From NCBI RefSeq assembly GCF_024220175.1, contig NZ_CP098502.1:4158514-4222513 (forward strand): 64,000 bases of DNA, given 5' to 3'. This document shows positions 42,431 through 50,912 of this stretch, in pieces; position 1 is the stretch's first letter; the number at the start of each line of letters is the position of its first letter. This DNA is from Paraconexibacter antarcticus. GTDB lineage: Bacteria; Actinomycetota; Thermoleophilia; Solirubrobacterales; Solirubrobacteraceae. Under the pieces are notes generated by a model. It saw only the letters and a program-made list of their open reading frames with translations, did no database searches and was not told the origin of the DNA. Made by a program: the position numbers and the translations under genes.

Positions 42431-43287
42431 CCGATCACCGGGAAGCGGCGCTCGTGCTGCAGGGCGGTGAGGACGTCCTGCATCCGGCCGGTGATGTCGG
42501 CGTAGACCGCGTCGACGTCCGGGTCCTCCCCGTAGGTGGCGCGCAGGTCGATCGGCTCCATGTACTGGATGACGACCTTCGTCGGGAGCGGGATGAACGG
42601 GGTGAACGGCCCGACGACGAGGCCGAAGGGCGGCGCGAGGATGATCGGCAGCGACTTCAGGCGCAGGGTCCTGTCGAGGCGCAGGAGCTTCGCGAGCCCC
42701 TCGCCGCGCGAGAGGAAGAGCGCCTGCTCCTGGCCGCCGATCGTCACCTGCGGGACGATCGGCACGTCGTGCTCGAGGGCGAGGCGGATGAAGCCCTTAC
42801 GGTCGCCGAAGTCGACGGTCGCCGACTGCCAGCTCGGGCGGAAGACCTCGTAGTCGCCGCCGGGGAAGACGAGCAGCAGCGCGCCCTCGCGGAGCGCGCG
42901 CTCGGCGTTGCGCGGGTCCGCCTCGATCGTGCCGAAGCGCCGCAGGAGGCCGCCGACCGGCGAGTTGAGGACCATGCGGTGGGCGAGCTGGTAGAAGGGC
43001 CGCTCGACCCCGAAGTACGACGCGATCGCGAGCTGCGAGACGAAGACCTCCGGCGACTGGCTGCCGCCGCTGTGGTTGCCGACGATGAGCGCGGCGCCCT
43101 CCTGCGGGATGTGGTGCAGGCCGCGGACGTCCGGCCGGTACCAGGCGCTCGCGAGCAGCCACGTCCCGGGCAGCAGCTCGCGCATCGTATCCGGGTCGCG
43201 GTCGTCGAGGTTGCCGGGGCGGAAGCGCGGCACGAGCCCGCCCGCGGTGCGCGCGGCGGCCCCGGCGACCTGGTTGAGGAGCGACAT
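42427..43287 (-). CDS. lysophospholipid acyltransferase family protein (PlsC-like)
   Basis: The 286-residue acyltransferase has the motif I region ALIVGNHSGGSQSPE (His near 72), then LVFPGGDYEVFRPSW and IVPQVTIGGQEQALF. The usual HX4D Asp is not in place; an acidic residue follows at PE, as in some actinobacterial relatives. It probably esterifies a glycerolipid or wax ester with acyl-CoA made by the downstream ligase. It is the first gene of the two-gene operon. Confidence 0.83.
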   Translation of the reverse strand: MSLLNQVAGAAARTAGGLVPRFRPGNLDDRDPDTMRELLPGTWLLASAWYRPDVRGLHHIPQEGAALIVGNHSGGSQSPEVFVSQLAIASYFGVERPFYQLAHRMVLNSPVGGLLRRFGTIEADPRNAERALREGALLLVFPGGDYEVFRPSWQSATVDFGDRKGFIRLALEHDVPIVPQVTIGGQEQALFLSRGEGLAKLLRLDRTLRLKSLPIILAPPFGLVVGPFTPFIPLPTKVVIQYMEPIDLRATYGEDPDVDAVYADITGRMQDVLTALQHERRFPVIG

Positions 43288-43376
43288 GGCGCAAGCATCG
43301 CGCAGCCCGCCGCCGTTTGCGCGCGCCGTGTTCGCGCACTGCTTCGCGCCCGGTGAGGATCGACGGATCCCCGGGG

Positions 43377-43406
43377 TAACGATCGTTATGGTATAACGAT
43401 CGTTAT
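43377..43406. promoter_or_regulatory. double TAACGATCGTTA operator overlapping start codon
   Basis: Two perfect 12-bp palindromes at 43377-43388 and 43394-43405 are centred 17 bp apart. The second extends to ATAACGATCGTTAT and contains the first base of the ATG. This is typical of TetR-type operators; the arrangement should block transcription and initiation. Confidence 0.75.
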
Positions 43407-44433
43407 GGCCACGCGTGGAGTGACGATCCTGAGGGGCTCCGTGCAGACCCTCGCCGACACCGCGGCCCGGGCGGAGTCCGCCGGCTTCCACTCCGCCTGG
43501 ACGCCCGAGTTCTACACCCGCTCCTCCGTCGTGACGCTCGCGGCGATGGCGGCGCGGACGAGCGACATCCGCCTCGGCACGTCGATCGCCTACGCGAGCG
43601 GGCGCTCCCCGCTCATGCTCGCGACCGAGGCCCGGTCGCTCGACGAGCTCAGCGGCGGGCGCCTCGTCCTCGGTCTCGGCCTGGGCACGAAGCGGATGAT
43701 GGAGGACTGGCACGGGCTGCCCGGCGACGCCCCCGCCGTCCGCATGGAGGAGCTCGTCCCGCTCCTGCGCCGCCTGTGGCGCCTGCACGAGGGCCCGGTG
43801 AAGCACGCGGGCCGCTTTTACACCCTGAGCGTCACCCCGACCGCCGAGGTCGAGGAGCCGCTGCGCACCGACATCCCCGTCTTCACCGCCGGCGTCAGCC
43901 CGCGCATGATCCAGACCGCCGGCCGCGTCGCGGACGGGCTCCTGGGCCACGTCCTCTTCTCCCCGGCGTACGTCGAGCAGGTCGTGAACCCCGCGATCGA
44001 CGAGGGCCGCGCGAAGACCGGCCGCGAGGACGCACCCGTCGAGAAGGTCGGCATCGTCATCACGTCGATCGCCGACGACGCCGAGCAGGCCCGCCGCGAG
44101 GTCGCCGCCCAGATCGGCTTCTACTGCGCCCCGAAGTCCTACGCGACGCTGCTCGAGCTCTCGGGCTTCGCCGGCGAGGGCGACGCCGTGCGCGCCGCGT
44201 TCGCCGAGCGCGACTTCGCCGCGATGACCGCCGCCGTCTCCGACGACATGATCGACGCGATCGGCGTCGCCGGCACCGCCGACGAGGTCCGCGCCAAGCT
44301 CGACGCCCTGGGCGACGTCTACGACCACATCGTCATCTACCCGCCGAGCTTCGGCCTCACCGGCGAGCGCTGCGACGAGCTCGCCGAGGTCCTCGTCGCC
44401 GAGTGCGGCGCGGGCTCCGGCGCCGCGCGCTGA
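43405..44433 (+). CDS. LLM-class flavin-dependent oxidoreductase
   Basis: The 342-residue luciferase-like TIM-barrel protein starts MATRGVTILRGSVQTLADTA, with AARTSDIRLGTSIAYASGRS and GRLVLGLGLGTKRMMEDW. This pattern fits the F420/FMN-dependent actinobacterial LLM families. It probably oxidises or reduces a specialised metabolite. The ATG sits in a TetR-like operator, so the gene is tightly repressed. Confidence 0.87.
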   Translation: MATRGVTILRGSVQTLADTAARAESAGFHSAWTPEFYTRSSVVTLAAMAARTSDIRLGTSIAYASGRSPLMLATEARSLDELSGGRLVLGLGLGTKRMMEDWHGLPGDAPAVRMEELVPLLRRLWRLHEGPVKHAGRFYTLSVTPTAEVEEPLRTDIPVFTAGVSPRMIQTAGRVADGLLGHVLFSPAYVEQVVNPAIDEGRAKTGREDAPVEKVGIVITSIADDAEQARREVAAQIGFYCAPKSYATLLELSGFAGEGDAVRAAFAERDFAAMTAAVSDDMIDAIGVAGTADEVRAKLDALGDVYDHIVIYPPSFGLTGERCDELAEVLVAECGAGSGAAR

Positions 44434-44449
44434 GCCCCGGGCGCGCCGG

Positions 44450-44818
44450 TCAGGCGGAGAGCGGCGCGAGCACGAACGACTCGAGGCCCATGTCCGGCTC
44501 GATGTGGTTGCTGCTGAAGAACGCGATGACCTCGCGGTCCATGATCCGCTCCACGCCCGCGACGAGCTCCTTGCGCATCGTCGCCTGGTAGGCCTCGCGC
44601 GTGCGCAGGACGAGCTCGGCGTGGCCGCCGCGGACGAGCGATTGCTCCCCGCGGGTGAGGGTGTCGCGGACGAGGACGCTGACGAGGTCCCCCTCGACGT
44701 ACGCCCGGGCCTTCGTCGGACCGCGCCCCGTGTACTCGCTCAGCACCGACACGACCATGTTCGCGATCGCCGCGGTGACGGCGCCCCGGCCGGTCGGTCC
44801 TGCTTGCCCGTCGGACAT
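44450..44818 (-). CDS. DUF2294 family protein
   Basis: The 122-residue protein contains the DUF2294 core TGRGPTKARAYVEGDLVSVL, LVRGGHAELVLRTREAYQAT and a C-terminal FFSSNHIEPDMGLESFVL. The family is found in Na+-translocating and motility contexts but is not understood. The gene converges with the LLM gene; the IS982-family element lies upstream. Confidence 0.8.
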   Translation of the reverse strand: MSDGQAGPTGRGAVTAAIANMVVSVLSEYTGRGPTKARAYVEGDLVSVLVRDTLTRGEQSLVRGGHAELVLRTREAYQATMRKELVAGVERIMDREVIAFFSSNHIEPDMGLESFVLAPLSA

Positions 44819-44970
44819 CTCACGTCGATTCCCGCCTCCGCCGTCGGCAACGGATCACCGAGGAAGCAGCAGGAGACGAACGATCCACCCAGGTGATCCG
44901 CGCACCGGCGAGCGTCCAGGACTGTCCGACGCAGACTCGCGGCGACCGATGGTACACCGGCCGCGGGTCT

Positions 44971-45972
44971 AGATGGTTCGTTCCACGGATCGGTCAGGCG
45001 TAGTAGGCAGTGAGGTTGCGTGGTGGGCGGCCGAGGCGTTCGTTGAGAGCGATCGCGGCGGTGAGAGCGAGGAACTTGGCGGCCAGGCGGGTGCGGAGCG
45101 TGTGGAGCTCGCGGGCGCGGTGGTCCTCGAGGTTGAGCATGTCTTTGCATGTCCAGAAGATCGATTCCACGCATTGCCGGATCGGGGCCAGGTGCGGCTC
45201 TTTGCCGGCCTCGTCCTTGCGTCGGGGGCGGACGATCGTGGCGCCGAGCGCGGAGGCTTGGGCGTGGAAGTCGCGGCCGGAGTAGCCCTTGTCGCCGATG
45301 ACGGTGACCGGGCCGTTGCGGTGGCAGCGGGCGAGCATGTCCAGCGCGACGTCTCGTTCGCCCGTTTTCGGGGAGGTCAGGGCAAGGGCGCGTGGAGTGC
45401 CGTCGGTCGCGAACAGGCCGTGCAGGCGGAAGCCCCAGAAGAAGCGGGAATGGCTGGCGCAGTAGCCGTACTCCGCGGCGTTGCCCAGGGCGCTGCGGCG
45501 CGTCGTTTCGACCGAGCGACCGCATTCGACCGGTGTGCTGTCGACCACGAGCAGGTCGTCGTCAAAGCCGTTGGTGTGGCGGGCGAACTCGAGGATCAGC
45601 GCTTCGATTTTGTCCGACAGGCGCTGGCGGCGTTTGACGAAACCCGGGCGCTTGGGCAGTCGCGGGAACAGGTGCCCCAAGCGATGCGGTGCCATCGCCC
45701 AGAACTGCTCGTCAGAGCTGATCCGCAGTACCTGCTGAGCCACGCTCAACGTGACGACCTCCGCGTCGGTCAAGATCCGTTTGGCGTTCTTGCCCTTCGC
45801 AGGCAGGAGATCGTCGCAGGTGCAGTAAACAGCGATCAGCAGCAGGTCGAGGTCGGCGTCCATCGAGGCCCCCAGGGTCGGCGTTGGCGAGATAGCACCG
45901 CCGACTTCGACCTGCCTGCTTATGTCACCTGCCTACCCGACTCCTCCGCCCCCGCCGTGGAACGAACCATCT
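44971..45972 (-). mobile_element. IS982-family insertion sequence
   Basis: The terminal inverted repeats are AGATGGTTCGTTCCAC (44971-44986) and GTGGAACGAACCATCT (45957-45972), perfect over 16 bp. They extend to 18 bp if the outer CT/AG pairs are included. CTAG lies at both ends and could be target duplication or part of the repeat. It carries one intact transposase gene. Confidence 0.88.
44994..45863 (-). CDS. IS982-family transposase
   Basis: The 289-residue DDE transposase has the IS982 pattern ILTDAEVVTLSVAQQVL, then LLVVDSTPVECG (Asp), GPVTVIGDKGYSGRDF (Asp) and IRQCVESIFWTCKDM (Glu). The frame is intact and ends 8 nt inside the left inverted repeat. Codon use is slightly less GC-biased than the host genes. 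Confidence 0.93.
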   Translation of the reverse strand: MDADLDLLLIAVYCTCDDLLPAKGKNAKRILTDAEVVTLSVAQQVLRISSDEQFWAMAPHRLGHLFPRLPKRPGFVKRRQRLSDKIEALILEFARHTNGFDDDLLVVDSTPVECGRSVETTRRSALGNAAEYGYCASHSRFFWGFRLHGLFATDGTPRALALTSPKTGERDVALDMLARCHRNGPVTVIGDKGYSGRDFHAQASALGATIVRPRRKDEAGKEPHLAPIRQCVESIFWTCKDMLNLEDHRARELHTLRTRLAAKFLALTAAIALNERLGRPPRNLTAYYA

Positions 45973-47104
45973 AGTGTCCTGATTGATTAGTTCTGTTGCA
46001 GCGGGGGCATGGATACTTCATGCCTATCGCTGCCGCCCGTGAGATCGTGTTGACCGACCAGGAGCGCGCCGTTCTGGAGGGCTTCGCGCGGCGCCGCAAG
46101 AGCGCCCGGGGGTTGGCGCAGCGCTCACAGATCGTGTTGGAGGCGGCGGCCGGGCGGACGAACACGGAGATCGCGCAGCGGTTGCGTGTGAGCCGGCCGA
46201 CGGTCACGCGGTGGCGCAACAGGTTTGTCGAGCGGCGCGTGGACGGGCTGCTGGATGAGCCGCGTCCGGGGCGCCCGCGGACGATCACCGATGAGGATGT
46301 GGAGGCGGTGGTGGTCAAGACTTTGGAGTCCACGCCCAAGGACGCCACGCACTGGTCGACGCGGTCGATGGCCAAGGAGGCCGGCCTGACGCAGAACGCG
46401 GTCCTGCGGATCTGGCACGCGTACGGGTTGCAGCCGCACCGCCAGGAGAAGTGGAAGCTGTCCAAGGATCCGTTGTTCGTCGACAAGGTCCACGACGTCG
46501 TCGGCCTCTACCTCAACCCGCCCGAAAGAGCTGTCGTGCTGTGCGTTGATGAGAAGTCCCAGATCCAGGCACTGGACCGCACCGCCCCGATCCTGCCGAT
46601 GCGCCCCGGGACCCCTGAGCGCGTGACCCACGACTACAAGCGCTTCGGGACCTCAAGCCTCTACGCCGCGCTGGACGTGAGAAGCGGGCAGGTCATCAGC
46701 GCACTGCACCAGCGCCACCGCGCCGTCGAGTTCAAGAAGTTCCTTCAGCGCATCGACAAGGCCGTCCCGGCCGACCTGGACGTGCACCTGGTCCTCGACA
46801 ACAGCAGCACGCACAAGACCCCGGCAATCCAGCGCTGGCTCAAAGCGCACCCCCGGTTCGTGCTGCACTTCACCCCGACCAGCAGCAGCTGGATCAACCT
46901 CGTCGAGCGCTGGTTTGCCGAGCTGACCCGCAAGCTGCTGCAGCGCTCAGCTCATCGCTCAGTTCGCAAGCTGAACATGGACATCACCAACTGGGTCGCG
47001 ACCTGGAACGAGGACCCCAAACCGTTCACCTGGACCAAGAGCAGCGACGAGATCCTCGAATCCATCGCCATCCGCTGCAACGAAACTAACCGATCAGAAC
47101 ACTA
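45972..47104 (+). mobile_element. IS630-family insertion sequence
   Basis: Imperfect 33-bp inverted repeats at 45972-46004 and 47072-47104 (5 mismatches) begin TAGTGT. Terminal TA dinucleotides at 45972-45973 and 47103-47104 fit IS630/Tc1 target-TA duplication. The element is inserted in the CTAG that borders the IS982-family element. Confidence 0.9.
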
Positions 47105-47105
47105 G
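46020..47105 (+). CDS. IS630-family transposase
   Basis: The 361-residue transposase has an N-terminal helix-turn-helix (NTEIAQRLRVSRPTVTRWRN) and the DDE residues VVLCVDEKSQIQALD (Asp), LVLDNSSTHKT (Asp) and SSWINLVERWFAEL (Glu). The ATG at 46020 is used. The last codon before the stop is in the right inverted repeat, and the TAG stop is completed by a G from flanking DNA. Confidence 0.93.
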   Translation: MPIAAAREIVLTDQERAVLEGFARRRKSARGLAQRSQIVLEAAAGRTNTEIAQRLRVSRPTVTRWRNRFVERRVDGLLDEPRPGRPRTITDEDVEAVVVKTLESTPKDATHWSTRSMAKEAGLTQNAVLRIWHAYGLQPHRQEKWKLSKDPLFVDKVHDVVGLYLNPPERAVVLCVDEKSQIQALDRTAPILPMRPGTPERVTHDYKRFGTSSLYAALDVRSGQVISALHQRHRAVEFKKFLQRIDKAVPADLDVHLVLDNSSTHKTPAIQRWLKAHPRFVLHFTPTSSSWINLVERWFAELTRKLLQRSAHRSVRKLNMDITNWVATWNEDPKPFTWTKSSDEILESIAIRCNETNRSEH

Positions 47106-47557
47106 GCGCCCAAGGGCGCCCGGTCCTGCAGGAAGCTGATGCGACCGCTCGTCTCCAGCACCGCGAAGCGCACGTCCCCGAGGTCGGCGATCTGCTGCTG
47201 ACGGGCCTCGGCCCGCAGCTCGTCGACCGTGAGGCGCTCGCGCCGGAGGTTCGCCCCGATGAGCTCGCCGTCGGCGATGAGGACGATTGGCTCGCCCTCG
47301 AGCAGCCCGCGCAGCGGCCTGACGCGGAAGCTCAGGTACGACGTCGCGACCGTGAGCACCGCGAGCGTCGCCAGGACGATGAGCGTCCCCGTGATCGAGT
47401 AGTCGGACTGCGTCACCCCCTGCTGCACGAGGTCGCCGATGATGACGAGCATGATGAGGTCGAACGGCTCCATCGTGCCGAGCTCCCGCCGCCCCGTCAC
47501 CCGCGTGACGAGGAGGATGAGGAAGAACACGACGGTCATGCGCAGCACGAGGTCCAT
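47102..47557 (-). CDS. DUF421 (YetF-like) membrane protein
   Basis: The 151-residue protein has two to three N-terminal membrane helices (MDLVLRMTVVFFLILLVTRV; SDYSITGTLIVLATLAVLTV) with GRRELGTMEPFDLIMLVIIG. The cytosolic domain is RPLRGLLEGEPIVLIADG. DUF421 proteins are linked to stress and membrane homeostasis in bacilli. Its TAG stop is formed by the C of the IS630 end and the target TA. Confidence 0.85.
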   Translation of the reverse strand: MDLVLRMTVVFFLILLVTRVTGRRELGTMEPFDLIMLVIIGDLVQQGVTQSDYSITGTLIVLATLAVLTVATSYLSFRVRPLRGLLEGEPIVLIADGELIGANLRRERLTVDELRAEARQQQIADLGDVRFAVLETSGRISFLQDRAPLGA

Positions 47558-47569
47558 GGCGCGGCTCCT

Positions 47570-48112
47570 TCAGGGGAGGATGGTGAGGGTGCGGTGCAGG
47601 ACGGCGACGGTGCGGCGCCCGTCGCGCAGCTCGACGGTCTGGTCGCGGTGGCCGACCCCGGTCGGGTTGGCCTCGAACTCCATCCAGACGGTGAGCTTGT
47701 GGGCCGGGTCGACCGCGCCGTAGCGCAGCTCGACCCGGCCGTCCTCGGAGTACTCGTCGGACGGGGACGGCTCGATCGTGTCGACCTGCAGCTGCTCGTT
47801 CCAGCCGCGGGCGAGGACGAGCCGCGGGTCCTTGAGCCCGGTCGGCGTCGTGATGTCGAAGCGGCCCTGGAAGAAGAGGCCGCCGCGCACGCGGTCCGGC
47901 GCGGTGACCTGCAGCGTCGCCGCGGGGGTCGCGACCGTTCGCACGCTCTGCACCTGCCCGAAGGCGTTCAGCAGCGCCGCGGCGACGACGGCCGCGAGCA
48001 GGAGGAGGATCCCCCGCCGCGCCCACGGCTCGGCGCGGCGGCGCCGGAGGTCGACGTGGCGCCCGTGGTCCAGGCCCTGGGGGAGCTCGCGGGTCGCGGC
48101 ACCGTCCGGCAT
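47570..48112 (-). CDS. single-pass membrane hypothetical protein
   Basis: The 180-residue protein has a cytosolic N-terminus, one TM (RRGILLLLAAVVAAALLNAF) and an external beta-rich domain of about 120 residues (FQGRFDITTPTGLKDPRLVL). No family is recognised. It lies 12 nt upstream of the DUF421 gene and is likely co-transcribed. Confidence 0.7.
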   Translation of the reverse strand: MPDGAATRELPQGLDHGRHVDLRRRRAEPWARRGILLLLAAVVAAALLNAFGQVQSVRTVATPAATLQVTAPDRVRGGLFFQGRFDITTPTGLKDPRLVLARGWNEQLQVDTIEPSPSDEYSEDGRVELRYGAVDPAHKLTVWMEFEANPTGVGHRDQTVELRDGRRTVAVLHRTLTILP

Positions 48113-48153
48113 GTCAGATCACGTACCCGGTGCCCGGGCCTGGGACGCACCGG

Positions 48154-48645
48154 TCAGCCGAGCGCGGCGGCGAGCTGCCGCAGCGCGGCGAGCGCGAAGG
48201 CCTGCATGTTCGCGGTGCGGTCCGCGGAGCCGGTGAGCTGATGCTCGGCCCGCACGAGGCCGCCGGGCCCGGTGACCGCGACCCATGCGTGCCCGGCCGG
48301 GTCGCCGTACGGGTTGCCGGACGGTCCGGTCGCGCCCGTCTCCCCCACGCCCCAGTCGGCACCGAGCTTCCCGGCTACGGCCGCGGCGAGGTAGCGGGCG
48401 AAGGGCTCGCTGGCGCTGCGGCGGCCCGGTTCGACGTCGGTCGCGCCGGCGAGCATCGCCCGCGCGCCGTCGAGCGTGTAGATGACCATGCCGCCGCGGT
48501 AGTAGGCGGACGCGCCGCCGACCGACAGCAGCGCGGCCGAGATGAGGCCGCCGGCGGAGGACTCGGCGACGGCGACGCTCTCGCCGCGCTCGGCGAGCCG
48601 CGCTCCGACGGTGGCGGCGACGGCGGTCAGCTCCGGGCTCGGCAT
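48154..48645 (-). CDS. pncC: CinA C-terminal family protein (nicotinamide-nucleotide amidohydrolase)
   Basis: The 163-residue protein is the stand-alone CinA C-terminal domain. It has GESVAVAESSAGGLISAALL and VGETGATGPSGNPYGDPAGH, the PncC active-site segments. It deamidates NMN to NaMN for NAD recycling. The start MPSPELTAVAATVG is usual. The gene name rests on family identity; no second CinA domain is present. Confidence 0.88.
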   Translation of the reverse strand: MPSPELTAVAATVGARLAERGESVAVAESSAGGLISAALLSVGGASAYYRGGMVIYTLDGARAMLAGATDVEPGRRSASEPFARYLAAAVAGKLGADWGVGETGATGPSGNPYGDPAGHAWVAVTGPGGLVRAEHQLTGSADRTANMQAFALAALRQLAAALG

Positions 48646-48690
48646 GTCCCGACCGTACCGCTACGCCGGGACGCCGGCCGGCGCGGGTCC

Positions 48691-49260
48691 TCAGCTGCGG
48701 ATGCCGTTGAGCACGAGCGTCGCGAGCTCGGTGTAGGCCTGCGAGTCGGTGAGCCCCGTGGCCTCCGCGACCGCGCCGGCCTGGATGCGCTCCATCGTCG
48801 CGGCGACGATGTCGGCGACGAAGGCGGCGTGGACGGCGCGGAAGCTCCCGTCGCGGACCCCCTCCGACACGAGCTGCCCGACGCGCTCGGCGGCGACGCG
48901 GGTGTTGCGGCGGTAGACCTCGGCCGCGGCGGGATGCCGCGCGAGGTCGGCCATGAAGCGCGGCGACGCCGGGGCGAGCGCGTCGGCCACGGCGCGCAGG
49001 TACGCGACGATGCGCCCCGGCGCGTCCGCCTCGGCCGCCGTGCGGTCCTCGACGAACGCGGTCGCGGTCTTGAAGAACCGGCGGACGGCGACGGCGATGA
49101 GCTGCTCCTTGCTCGCGCCGAGGGCGTAGAGCGTGCTCTTCGAGCAGCGCAGGCGCGCCGCGAGGTCGCTCAGCGTCAGGTCGCGCAGGCCCTCGGCGAG
49201 GACGAGCTCGACGAGCTGGTCGAGGAGCTCCTCGTGGCGGTGGGTGACGACCGGGGGCAA
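48691..49260 (-). CDS. TetR-family transcriptional regulator
   Basis: The 189-residue TetR regulator has LRDLTLSDLAARLRCSKSTL as the helix-turn-helix (residues ~24-43), followed by YALGASKEQLIAVAVRRFF. The ligand domain contains SPRFMADLARHPAAAEVYRR. An IS1380-family element begins 15 nt upstream of its start, separating it from a GTACC palindrome and the divergent acyl-CoA dehydrogenase. Confidence 0.88.
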   Translation of the reverse strand: MPPVVTHRHEELLDQLVELVLAEGLRDLTLSDLAARLRCSKSTLYALGASKEQLIAVAVRRFFKTATAFVEDRTAAEADAPGRIVAYLRAVADALAPASPRFMADLARHPAAAEVYRRNTRVAAERVGQLVSEGVRDGSFRAVHAAFVADIVAATMERIQAGAVAEATGLTDSQAYTELATLVLNGIRS

Positions 49261-49274
49261 GGTCGTCAGGTTAG

Positions 49275-50871
49275 CCTTGATCCACCGTTCCGCCGGACGG
49301 TTCGCTTAAGTGACCTCCCAAGCAGGGCTTGAAAGCGACAGATTGCGCCTGTCGCGGCTCTGCTCAGGAGGTCACCCTCATGGTGAACGAGTCGGCGGTC
49401 GTGGTGTTCGATGATGCGCGGGCGGTGGCGAACGCGGGCGTGATGCTCCCGGCACTGCTCGCCGGCCGCCTCGGCCTGGAGGCGCTGGTCGACGATTGTG
49501 TTGATCTCGGCGACCGTCCGGGCGCGGCGAACCCGGGCCGGAAGGTCATGACGATGTGCTCGGCGATGGTTCTCGGCGCGGACTGCATCGATGACTGCGA
49601 CCTGCTTCGGTCGGGGCAGACCGCGGCGGTGCTCGGGCATCGTGTTGCGGCGCCCTCGACCTTGGGGACGTTCCTGCGGGCGTTCACGTTCGGGCACGTC
49701 AGGCAGCTGGACCGGGTGCTCGGCCTCGCGCTTGAACGCGCGTGGGCGGCGGGCGCCGGCCCGGGCGATCAGCGGCTGGTGATCGACGTTGATTCGTTCG
49801 TCGGTGAGGTCCACGGCTACAAGAAGCAGGGCGCGGGCTACGGCTACACCCGCCAGCTCGGCTACCACCCACTCCTGGCGACCCGCGCGGACACCGGTGA
49901 GGTCCTCCACATCCGGCTGCGAAAGGGCTCGGCGAACACCTCCCGCGGCATGCTCCGCTTCTGCGAGGAGCTCATCGCCCGCGTTGACCGCGCCGGCGCC
50001 ACCGGCCAGAAGCTCATGCGCACCGACTCGGGGTTCTGGGCGAAGAAGACGTTCGTGCGGCTTGACCGGGCCGGCTGGCAGTTCTCGATCGGGATCCGCA
50101 TGCAGCCCCATGTTCGCGCGCTCGTAGAAGCGATTCCCGAGGACGCCTGGGCCACGTTGGAGGACTACCCCAAGACGTCGATCGCGCAGATCGCCGAGAC
50201 GACGATCGGCGACTTTCGGATGATCGTCAGGCGGGTTCGCACGCTCTCCCAGCAGGGCGAGTTGCTCCCGAGTTGGGAGCACTACCCGTTCGCCACCAAC
50301 CGCACCGACGACCTCCAGATTGTCGAGGCCGAGCATCGCCAGCACGCCGTCGTTGAGCTCGCGATCCGCGACCTCAAAGACCAAGCGCTCGCGCACTTCC
50401 CTTCGGGCAAGTACAACGCCAACGCCGCCTGGACCGTCATCGCCGCGATCGCGCACAACCTGCTGCGCTGGACCCAGAAGATCGCCCTCCCCGACGCCAC
50501 CACCCGCACCGCGCGGACCCTCCGCCGCAGGCTGCTCACGATCCCCGGACGACTCGCCCGCAGCGGCCGCAAAACGCTGCTGCGGATGCCCGCCCGCTGG
50601 CCCTGGGCCCACGACTTCCTCACCGCCCTACAGCACATCCGGGCGCTCCCGCCACCCACCTGACACTCGCCGGCCACCGACGATAATCAGCCGCAGCACT
50701 GCCGGCCTCGGCCTGCCCGCCACCGGCCGCAATCACGCTGGCGCGACGGCCTCAACTGGCCCCACCCGCACGCCGAGTCCCTCAGCGCGCTCGATCACCC
50801 GCGCCGCCACTCCGAGCTGACCCACTCGGCCGCTGACGCGGCCGACCGCAGGGGCGAACGGTGGATCGAGG
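49275..50871 (+). mobile_element. IS1380-family insertion sequence
   Basis: Inverted repeats CCTTGATCCACCGTTC (49275-49290) and its complement at 50856-50871 differ by one base. GTTAG (or TTAG) flanks both ends (49270-49274 and 50872-50876) as target duplication. It interrupts the TetR/acyl-CoA dehydrogenase divergent region. Confidence 0.88.
49380..50663 (+). CDS. IS1380-family transposase
   Basis: The 427-residue transposase has GDQRLVIDVDSFVGEVHGYK, KLMRTDSGFWAKKTFVRLD and a C-terminal ELAIRDLKDQALAHFPSGKY, the usual DDE set for the IS1380 family. The ATG at 49380 has an AGGAGG site. The frame is intact, and no frameshift is seen. Confidence 0.93.
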   Translation: MVNESAVVVFDDARAVANAGVMLPALLAGRLGLEALVDDCVDLGDRPGAANPGRKVMTMCSAMVLGADCIDDCDLLRSGQTAAVLGHRVAAPSTLGTFLRAFTFGHVRQLDRVLGLALERAWAAGAGPGDQRLVIDVDSFVGEVHGYKKQGAGYGYTRQLGYHPLLATRADTGEVLHIRLRKGSANTSRGMLRFCEELIARVDRAGATGQKLMRTDSGFWAKKTFVRLDRAGWQFSIGIRMQPHVRALVEAIPEDAWATLEDYPKTSIAQIAETTIGDFRMIVRRVRTLSQQGELLPSWEHYPFATNRTDDLQIVEAEHRQHAVVELAIRDLKDQALAHFPSGKYNANAAWTVIAAIAHNLLRWTQKIALPDATTRTARTLRRRLLTIPGRLARSGRKTLLRMPARWPWAHDFLTALQHIRALPPPT

Positions 50872-50898
50872 GTTAGCCGACGGCTGATACCTCTACCA

Positions 50899-50910
50899 GT
50901 ACCACGGTAC
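50899..50910. promoter_or_regulatory. GTACC-AC-GGTAC inverted repeat upstream of acyl-CoA dehydrogenase
   Basis: The inverted repeat lies 19 nt before the ATG at 50930 and 27 nt after the IS1380 element. It probably is the operator of the TetR regulator now separated by the insertion. Confidence 0.5.
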
Positions 50911-50912
50911 CT

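Noticed and set aside
44740..45525. Pro/Arg-rich 261-codon minus frame across the IS982 edge
   Set aside because: It is a different reading frame of the transposase gene and flank with no family features.
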